This document shows, piece after piece, positions 27,513 to 32,983 of a stretch of DNA of 32,983 nt (position 1 is its first letter; each line of letters opens with the position of its first letter). The notes under the pieces are model-generated. The model did not search any database and was not told the origin of the DNA. It worked only from the letters and a program-made list of their open reading frames with translations. The stretch lies in contig NZ_JAUXYO010000352.1 of the NCBI RefSeq assembly GCF_030694325.1, forward strand, positions 1-32,983, written 5' to 3'. A program made the position numbers and the translations under genes. This DNA is from Allobosea sp. Lineage in GTDB: Bacteria > Pseudomonadota > Alphaproteobacteria > Rhizobiales > Beijerinckiaceae.

Positions 27513-29120
27513 ATGCGCGGAATGATCGTGGCGGCCCAGCCGGAGGCCGCCGAGGTGGGGGCCGACATCCTCAGGCGCGGCGGCAATGCCGTCGATGCCG
27601 CCATCGCCTGCGCCTTCAGCCAGGGCGTGGTCGATCCGCAGATGTGCGGGATCGGCGGCTTCGGCGCGATGCAGATCTGCATGCCCAGGCGCGGCGTCCA
27701 CACCGTGCTGGAGTTCCTGGCACGGGCGCCGCTGTCGGCCACCGCCGAAATGTGGGCCGACCGCTTCGTCGGGCAGACGCGCGACGGCTTCGTCTTCCTG
27801 ATGAGCGACCATGCCAACGAGCTTGGCTATCTCGCCGCCGGCACGCCGGGCAATGTCGCCGGCTATTGCGGGGCGCTCTCGCGCTTCGGGACGATGGCGC
27901 TGCCGGAGGTGGTGGCGCCGGCCATCCGCCAGGCGCGCGAGGGCTTCGTGGTGCGCCCTTACGTGCATTACTACTGGGCGATCGACCAGCGCTCCACGGG
28001 CCAAGTCAATACCGAGGACAAGCTGCGGCTGAGCGAGACCGGCCGGGCGATCTATTTCCATCCCGATGGCAGTCTCAAGCGCCCCGGCGACGTCGTCGCC
28101 AATCCCGATCTGGCGCGGACGCTGGAGCGGATCGCGACCGGCGGCGCACAGGCCTTCTACACCGGTGAGATCGCCCGGGAGATCGCGGCGGACATGGCGG
28201 TCAGCGGCGGGCTGATCACGCTGGACGATCTGGCAGCTTACCGCGTGCGGGAGAAGGCGCCGATCTGGGGCACCTATCGGGGCTTTCGCATCGCCGGCAA
28301 TCCGCCGGCGGCCGGTGGCGCCTCGCTGATCGAGCTGCTGCAGATCCTGGAGGGGTTCGATCTCGCGGGCCTGTCGCATAACGGGCCCGAGCATATCCGC
28401 ATTCTCGCCGAGGCGATGAAGTGGATGACGATCGACAAGGACGCCCATATGGGCGACCCCGACTTCGTCGACGTGCCGCTCGACCGGCTGCTCTCGCCGG
28501 CCTATGCCGCCGGGCTCGCCGCCCGCATCCGGGCCGGCGAAAAGGCCATTGTGCCGCGCTCGGAGCTCGCCAAGGACCCGCCCGACACCACCGTCTGCTG
28601 CGTGATGGACGAGGAGGGCAATGCGGTCACGATCACGCACACGCTCGGCCAGCCTTCGGGCGCGATCACGCCGGGGCTGGGCTTCATGTATAACGGCACG
28701 ATGAGCGGTTTCGACCCGCGGCCGGGTCGCGCCGCCTCGATCGCGCCCGGCAAGGCGCGCGGCAGCGCCATGGCGCCGACGATCGTGTTCGAGGGCGAGC
28801 AGCCGGTGATCGCGATGGGGGCTCCAGGCGGCACCTTCATCGTGCCCGCCATCGCGCAGGCGCTGAGCAATGTCATCGACTTCGAGATGAGCATGGCCGA
28901 GGCGGTGGCGGCGCCGCGCATCGTCTGCCTGAGCGACACGATCGACGTCTCCAACCGCGTCCAGCGCGGCGTCACCGACGAACTGCAGGCGATGGGCTAC
29001 GCGATCGCGCGCTCCTACCAGTCCTTCGCTTTCGGCGCGCCCCACGGCATCAAGGCGGAAGGCGCCGGCTGGTCGGGCGGGGCCGACCCGCAGCGGGACG
29101 GCATGGCCATCGCAGTCTGA
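27513..29120 (+). CDS. Gamma-glutamyltransferase family protein, cytoplasmic form
   Basis: An N-terminal nucleophile hydrolase proenzyme of 535 residues. The self-cleavage/nucleophile threonine is T359 in PDTTVCCVMD, which lines up with TTHYSVVD of E. coli Ggt. Other family marks are GGNAVDAAIACAF near residue 30, DPQMCGIGGFGA, GSAMAPTIVF and GAPGGTFI. Unlike classical Ggt there is no signal peptide, and the histidine after the threonine pair is valine (V361). Cytoplasmic relatives include oxamate amidohydrolase (HpxW) and cephalosporin-acylase-like enzymes, so gamma-glutamyl specificity is not assured. AAAGGA precedes the ATG. It probably shares the amidohydrolase transcript through the REP pair. 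Confidence 0.88.
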   Translation: MRGMIVAAQPEAAEVGADILRRGGNAVDAAIACAFSQGVVDPQMCGIGGFGAMQICMPRRGVHTVLEFLARAPLSATAEMWADRFVGQTRDGFVFLMSDHANELGYLAAGTPGNVAGYCGALSRFGTMALPEVVAPAIRQAREGFVVRPYVHYYWAIDQRSTGQVNTEDKLRLSETGRAIYFHPDGSLKRPGDVVANPDLARTLERIATGGAQAFYTGEIAREIAADMAVSGGLITLDDLAAYRVREKAPIWGTYRGFRIAGNPPAAGGASLIELLQILEGFDLAGLSHNGPEHIRILAEAMKWMTIDKDAHMGDPDFVDVPLDRLLSPAYAAGLAARIRAGEKAIVPRSELAKDPPDTTVCCVMDEEGNAVTITHTLGQPSGAITPGLGFMYNGTMSGFDPRPGRAASIAPGKARGSAMAPTIVFEGEQPVIAMGAPGGTFIVPAIAQALSNVIDFEMSMAEAVAAPRIVCLSDTIDVSNRVQRGVTDELQAMGYAIARSYQSFAFGAPHGIKAEGAGWSGGADPQRDGMAIAV

Positions 29121-29131
29121 GGATAAGAGCC

Positions 29132-29157
29132 GGAGGCGCCCGCAGGGGCGCCCCCGA
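29132..29157. terminator. Hairpin between convergent genes
   Basis: GGCGCCC and GGGCGCC form a perfect 7-bp stem with loop GCAG, extended by three further pairs (CGG/CCG) after one mismatch. It sits 12 bases after the GGT-family stop and 14 bases past the stop of the convergent TRAP binding-protein gene. No T-run follows on either strand, so it may stop or protect transcripts only weakly. Confidence 0.5.
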
Positions 29158-29170
29158 AATATGTGTGTGA

Positions 29171-30268
29171 TCAGCCGTCCTGCCAGCGCTGCTGCAGCGC
29201 CGTCGCCGACATCAGGTCGAAGGAGAGGTCGGAAATCTGCCAGAAGCGCGTGCTGTCCTGCTGGAAGGCCCAGAGGTGGTCGTAGATCTTCTTGAAGGCC
29301 GGGTTGGCGGCCGACATCTCGGCATAGAGATCCTTGGTGTGCTTGTAGCTCGCCCGCAGGATGTCGTTGGGCAGCGGGCGCAGCTGTGCGCCGCCGGCGA
29401 TCAGGCGCTTCAGGGCCGGCGGGTTGAGCGCGTCGTATTTCGCCTGCATGTCGTGGCCGGAGGCCATCGCGCAGGTCTTGAGCACCCGCTGATAGGTCGG
29501 AGGCAGGCTGTTCCACTTCTCCAGGTTGATGAAGAAGCTCAGCTCCGCGCAGCCGTCCCAGAAGCCGGGATAGTAGTAATACGGCGCGACGCGGGCGAAG
29601 CCGAGCTTCTCATCGTCATAGGGGCCGACGAACTCGACGGCGTCGAGCACGCCGCGCTCCAGCGCCGGATAGATGTCGCCGGCGCCGAGCTGCTGCGGCA
29701 CCACGCCCATCTTCTGCAGGACGTTGCCGCCGAGACCGCCGATGCGCATCTTCAAGCCCTGGAGATCGGCCGCCGACTTGATCTCCTTGCGGAACCAGCC
29801 GCCCATCTGCGCGCCGGTGTTGCCGGCCGGCAGATTGTAGATGTTGAACTTAGAGTAGAACTCGTTGAGCAGTTCGAGGCCGCCGGCATGGAACAGCCAG
29901 GCCTGCATCTGGCGGCTGTTGGGCCCCCAGGGAATGACCGTGCCGAAGGCGAAGGCGGTGTCCTTGCCGATGTAAAAATAGGAGCCGGAATGGCCCATCT
30001 CGACCGTACCGTTGGTCACGGCGTCGGCCACCTGGAGAGCGGGCACGATCTCGCCCGCCGCAAAGACCTGGATCTTGAACTTGCCGTCGGTGACGGCCGA
30101 GACCGCTTCCGACAGATGCGTGCAGGCGCCGTAGAGCGTCTCCAGCGACTTGGGATAGCTCGAGGCCAAGCGCCAGGTCACGGTGGGCGTGCTCTGGGCG
30201 ATTGCCGGGGACGCGATTCCGGCCGCGGCGCCGAGGCCGGCGCCCTTCAAGAACAATCTGCGCTTCAT
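29171..30268 (-). CDS. TRAP transporter substrate-binding protein (DctP family)
   Basis: A 365-residue periplasmic binding protein of the TRAP type, in the subgroup often labelled mannitol/chloroaromatic. The N-terminus is a twin-arginine signal, KRRLFLKGAGLGAAAGIA, with cleavage likely after AIA at about residue 24. The conserved ligand-carboxylate arginine lies in LQGLKMRIGGLGG (near residue 175). AGGAAA precedes the ATG. No DctQ or DctM membrane subunit is in the window, so it is an orphan here and would need partners encoded elsewhere. Ligands of the family are mostly organic acids. Confidence 0.93.
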   Translation of the reverse strand: MKRRLFLKGAGLGAAAGIASPAIAQSTPTVTWRLASSYPKSLETLYGACTHLSEAVSAVTDGKFKIQVFAAGEIVPALQVADAVTNGTVEMGHSGSYFYIGKDTAFAFGTVIPWGPNSRQMQAWLFHAGGLELLNEFYSKFNIYNLPAGNTGAQMGGWFRKEIKSAADLQGLKMRIGGLGGNVLQKMGVVPQQLGAGDIYPALERGVLDAVEFVGPYDDEKLGFARVAPYYYYPGFWDGCAELSFFINLEKWNSLPPTYQRVLKTCAMASGHDMQAKYDALNPPALKRLIAGGAQLRPLPNDILRASYKHTKDLYAEMSAANPAFKKIYDHLWAFQQDSTRFWQISDLSFDLMSATALQQRWQDG

Positions 30269-30395
30269 GGGTGTCGTTTCCTACCGGTGGTTTCTTATGG
30301 CGCCGTCTCTGGCGTAGCGGCAGCTTGGCATGGCGCGGTCGCAAGCGACAACGCGCGCCGGCGCATGACGGCCCGGCGGCGTAGGAGCCGGTGGC

Positions 30396-31292
30396 TCAGG
30401 CGCCCGCGCGCTCTTCCATCAGCTTGACCATCACCGTCAGCAGGCGGTTGGCCGGCGTCGCGACGCCGAGCCGCTCGCCGGTCCGGACGACAAAGCCGTT
30501 GAGATGGTCGATCTCGGTGCGCTTGCCGCGGGCGATATCCTGCGCCGTCGAGGAGGACTGCGCCGGCATGGCTGGAGCGAGTGCCAGGACGGTGTCGAGG
30601 ATCTCGGGGCCGATGGCGATGCCGGCGGCCTGCGCCACCGCGCGGCATTCGGCGACGATGTCCGCCATGCTGGCGCGCACGCCCTCGACCGCGATCATGC
30701 GGCCATAGGGAAGCTGCGGGATCGCCGAGAGCGCGTTGTAGGCGCAGTTGACGATCAGCTTGGTCCAGAGCGCCCCGATGACGTTCTCCGAGACCTCGGT
30801 GGGGATGCCGGCCCGGCCGAAGCGCTCGGCGATGGCGGCGCTGGTCGCGCCGGGGCCGATGACCAGTTCGCCGCGGCCGTGATGGCGGACATGGCCCGGG
30901 CCGGGCATCTCGACGGCGACATAGACTGCGGCCGGGATCACCGGGCGGCCGAGGACGTCCTGCAGGCGCTGGGCGTTGTCGACGCCGTTCTGGAGGCTGA
31001 TCACCGTGGTGTCGTGAGCGAGATGGGGCGCGATGGTGCGTCCGGCCTCTTCGGTATCGCCCGATTTCACGCAGAACAGCACGATCTCGGCGCCCGCGAC
31101 GCCGGAGGGCTCGGTCGTGGCCGTCACCGGCAGTGCTTCGCTCGTCCCCCGCGCCTCGAAGACGAGGCCGTGCCGCTCGATCGCCGCGACATGCGGGGGC
31201 CGGGCGATCAGCGTCACGCCATGGCCGGCGCGCGCCAGCATTGCACCGTAATAGCAGCCGACGCCACCGGCCCCCATGATCGCGATGGTCAT
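30396..31292 (-). CDS. Ketopantoate reductase family dehydrogenase (PanE/ApbA)
   Basis: An NADPH-dependent 2-keto acid reductase-like enzyme of 298 residues. The Rossmann start is IMGAGGVGCYYGAMLA (5-20). The family's catalytic lysine is in ALWTKLIVNCAYNAL, and the C-terminal substrate residues are in SSTAQDIARGKRTEIDHLNG. The track ORF begins at 31484; ATG 31292 gives the proper N-terminus and overlaps the stop of the FMN oxidase gene (ATGA), so translation is coupled. Many such paralogues are not pantothenate enzymes; coupling to a 2-hydroxyacid oxidase suggests a role in a catabolic keto/hydroxy acid step. Confidence 0.9.
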   Translation of the reverse strand: MTIAIMGAGGVGCYYGAMLARAGHGVTLIARPPHVAAIERHGLVFEARGTSEALPVTATTEPSGVAGAEIVLFCVKSGDTEEAGRTIAPHLAHDTTVISLQNGVDNAQRLQDVLGRPVIPAAVYVAVEMPGPGHVRHHGRGELVIGPGATSAAIAERFGRAGIPTEVSENVIGALWTKLIVNCAYNALSAIPQLPYGRMIAVEGVRASMADIVAECRAVAQAAGIAIGPEILDTVLALAPAMPAQSSSTAQDIARGKRTEIDHLNGFVVRTGERLGVATPANRLLTVMVKLMEERAGA

Positions 31293-32452
31293 CGGTTGGT
31301 TTCCTGCCTGGGCCAGAGGTGGTCGGGGCCGATCTCCGAGGGATCGGCGCAGCCGAGATGGATCTGCGTGTTGATGAGTTCCGCTCGCAGGATCTCGATG
31401 ATCGCCCGCGGGCCGTCGGACAGTCCGAGCGCGGCGATGGCGAACAGGAAGGGCCGCCCGAGCAGGACGAAATCGGCGCCGCAAGCGAGGCTGCGGGCGA
31501 TGTCGTCGCCGGTGCGCACGCCGCTGTCGAGGATCAGCTTGAGCGTGTCGCCGCAGGCCTCGCGGATGCGCGGCAGCACCTCGATCGAGGATGGCGCGGA
31601 GTCGAGCTGGCGGCCACCATGGTTGGAGACGACGATTCCGTCGGCGCCGAGGCGCTCGGCCCGAAGCGCATCCTGCGGGCTGAGGATGCCCTTGAGCACG
31701 AGATGATGTGGCCAGGCTTTGCGGATCGCTTCGATGCGCCCCCAGTCGAGGCCGGGACAGGAGAGCTGCCGCGAGACGAATTCGGCATGGGCGAGGCCGC
31801 TCAGCGACCCCTTGTTCTCGACGAAATTCGCCATGCCCGGCCGTTCGCCGCGCGCGGCCCGCCAGAGCCAGCCGGGGTGGCGCGCAACATCGAGGATCGT
31901 TGCGAGCGAGGGCTTCAGCGGAATGGCGAGGCCGTTGGTCAGGTCGCGCACGCGCCGTGCTGGCACGGGGATGTCGACGGTGACGACAAGAGTCGTCACA
32001 CCGGCCTTCAGCGCCCGCTGCATCAGCCCGGCGGCGATGGTCTCGTCGGCGCCTGGATAGAGCTGGAACCAGAGATTGTCCTGGGCGATGCCGGCGATCG
32101 TCTCGATCGAGGTCGTGGCGGCGGTGGAGAGGACATAGGGGATATTCTGCGCCCGGGCCGCCGCTGCGAGCGCGCGGTCGGTGCCGGGGCAGACGAGATC
32201 GGCGAAGCCCATCGGGGCAACGCCGAAGGGCGCGCCATAGCGGCGGCCGAAGAGCGTGACCTCGGTATGGGCGGCGGCGCAGTCGCGCAGGGCCTGCGGC
32301 ATCAGCGCGATGTCGCTGAAGCGCGCCCGGTTGCGGGCCACCGCCTGCTCGGCGCCGGCGCCGCCCTCGATGAAATCATAGACCGCTCGTGGCAGGCGCT
32401 TGCGGGCGCGCGCCGCCATCTGGGCCGTGCTGAAGATGCGGGCTGCCGCCAT
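31289..32452 (-). CDS. FMN-dependent alpha-hydroxy-acid oxidase/dehydrogenase
   Basis: A 387-residue TIM-barrel flavoprotein of the glycolate oxidase/L-lactate dehydrogenase/mandelate dehydrogenase family, oxidising an L-2-hydroxy acid to the 2-keto acid. Conserved residues align with glycolate oxidase: Y25 (VYDFIEGGA), Y132 (FQLYPG), K254 (LVLKGILS), the catalytic H278 and R281 (SNHGGRQLD), and the FMN-phosphate segment LDSGVRTGDD. GGGAGG lies about eight bases before the ATG. The substrate is not readable from sequence. Its stop overlaps the PanE-like start. Confidence 0.93.
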   Translation of the reverse strand: MAAARIFSTAQMAARARKRLPRAVYDFIEGGAGAEQAVARNRARFSDIALMPQALRDCAAAHTEVTLFGRRYGAPFGVAPMGFADLVCPGTDRALAAAARAQNIPYVLSTAATTSIETIAGIAQDNLWFQLYPGADETIAAGLMQRALKAGVTTLVVTVDIPVPARRVRDLTNGLAIPLKPSLATILDVARHPGWLWRAARGERPGMANFVENKGSLSGLAHAEFVSRQLSCPGLDWGRIEAIRKAWPHHLVLKGILSPQDALRAERLGADGIVVSNHGGRQLDSAPSSIEVLPRIREACGDTLKLILDSGVRTGDDIARSLACGADFVLLGRPFLFAIAALGLSDGPRAIIEILRAELINTQIHLGCADPSEIGPDHLWPRQETNR

Positions 32453-32586
32453 GATGCGCTCCTCCCGGAGATGTCTGGCGGGCGGCTCTCTCGGCCACCT
32501 CGCGCACCCTCCCTACAAGCTGCGCCGGACTCGCAGAAGCGTCACGACCGCGCGGGGCCTCGTCGGGGAAAGCAGGGCGGGCGACG

Positions 32587-32983
32587 TCAGCCCGGCTTGC
32601 GCTCGACGAAGACGCAGCCGTCGAAGCTGAAGACCTCCTCGCCGTTCTGGTTCACGCCGGTGTTGCGGTGGAAGAACAGGCCCCATTGCGGGCGCGAGGA
32701 GCTGGCGCGCTTGTCGGTGACCTCGGAATGATAGGTGATGCGGTCCCCGGCGAAGACCGGCCGCGTCCAGCGCAGGTTTTTGAAGCCGGGCGAGGGGCCG
32801 AGGCGCGGCGCGCGGCCTTCACCGAAGGCGGCGAGCTGGCGGCGGCGATGGGTGACCATGGTCGCCATCCAGACGGAGGCCGTGTGCCAGCCTGAAGCCG
32901 CGAGCCGGCCGAAGGAGGAGGCCGCCGCCGCCGCCTCGTCCATATGGAAGGGCTGGGGGTCGAAGGACCGGGCGAAGGCGATG
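32587..32983 (-). CDS. MaoC family dehydratase (5' end outside window)
   Basis: Partial gene: the frame is open to the window edge, so its start lies beyond 32983. The visible 132 residues begin IAFARSFDPQPFHMDE, the hot-dog-fold hydratase segment of MaoC-type enoyl-CoA hydratases, then SGWHTASVWM and TRPVFAGDRITYHSEV. The ATG at 32943 used in the track is internal to the FDPQPFHMD motif and is not the start. It precedes the FMN oxidase gene by 134 bases that contain no gene I can see. Hydration of an unsaturated acyl-CoA is the family role. Confidence 0.9.
   Translation of the reverse strand, partial: IAFARSFDPQPFHMDEAAAAASSFGRLAASGWHTASVWMATMVTHRRRQLAAFGEGRAPRLGPSPGFKNLRWTRPVFAGDRITYHSEVTDKRASSSRPQWGLFFHRNTGVNQNGEEVFSFDGCVFVERKPG

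Noticed and set aside
27417-29516. 699-residue minus-strand ORF
   Set aside because: Antisense to the GGT-family gene, runs through the REP pair and into the TRAP gene in the wrong frame; low-complexity shadow translation.
30309-30394. Stem GTCGCTTGCGAC after the PanE-like gene as a terminator
   Set aside because: Only 5 bp with a two-base loop and no T-run; flanking GC pairing needs a bulge.

Overview
The window is high-GC chromosomal DNA of an alphaproteobacterium, most likely Hyphomicrobiales (Bosea or a close relative). This is an inference from the fbcF-fbcB-fbcC type bc1 operon, the MoxR/DUF58/DUF4159 cluster, the DUF1285-NUDIX-DUF6111-CCA group, and the dispersed 'TCCTTCGAGACGCC...GGCTCCTCAGGA' palindromic repeats, which I recall from such genomes. 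I see no rRNA, tRNA, CRISPR, IS element or prophage. Coding density is very high and no gene-free gap exceeds 300 bases. The very long antisense ORFs in the track are GC-bias shadows.

Region 1 (1-9.3 kb) is housekeeping. A minus-strand cluster encodes a MoxR ATPase, a DUF58/vWA protein and a DUF4159 membrane protein. Next comes a plus-strand, overlap-coupled run: DUF1285, a CoA-pyrophosphatase-type NUDIX hydrolase, small DUF6111 membrane protein, and CCA-adding enzyme. Facing it are trmL and hemF on the minus strand.

Region 2 (9.5-17.6 kb) starts with an ABC exporter, followed by the cytochrome bc1 operon petA-petB-petC, closed by a textbook intrinsic terminator. A tight operon mtnP-apt-mtnA-class II aldolase follows. 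The aldolase matches L-fuculose-1-phosphate aldolase in its catalytic residues and in long diagnostic stretches. The set therefore looks like the 5'-methylthioadenosine/5'-deoxyadenosine 'DHAP shunt' rather than the full methionine salvage cycle.

Region 3 (17.7-19.0 kb) is a PAS-containing diguanylate cyclase (GGEEF). A hairpin covers its start codon and a 14-bp perfect inverted repeat lies at its 3' end.

Region 4 (19.0-29.1 kb) is an accessory catabolic locus. Seven minus-strand genes read as one operon: a complete polyamine/opine-type ABC transporter, an FCD-type GntR regulator, an M24 (Xaa-Pro/creatinase-like) metallopeptidase and a DapA-family enzyme. Divergent to it are an amidohydrolase of the carboxylated-lysine peptidase type and a gamma-glutamyltransferase-family protein without a signal peptide. 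A paired inverted REP-like element separates these last two. The gene set suggests uptake and breakdown of an amino-acid conjugate or imino-acid peptide. The exact substrate cannot be read from sequence.

Region 5 (29.1-33 kb) has minus-strand genes: an orphan Tat-exported TRAP substrate-binding protein, a ketopantoate-reductase-family dehydrogenase start-stop coupled to an FMN-dependent alpha-hydroxy-acid oxidase, and a MaoC-type hydratase cut by the window end.
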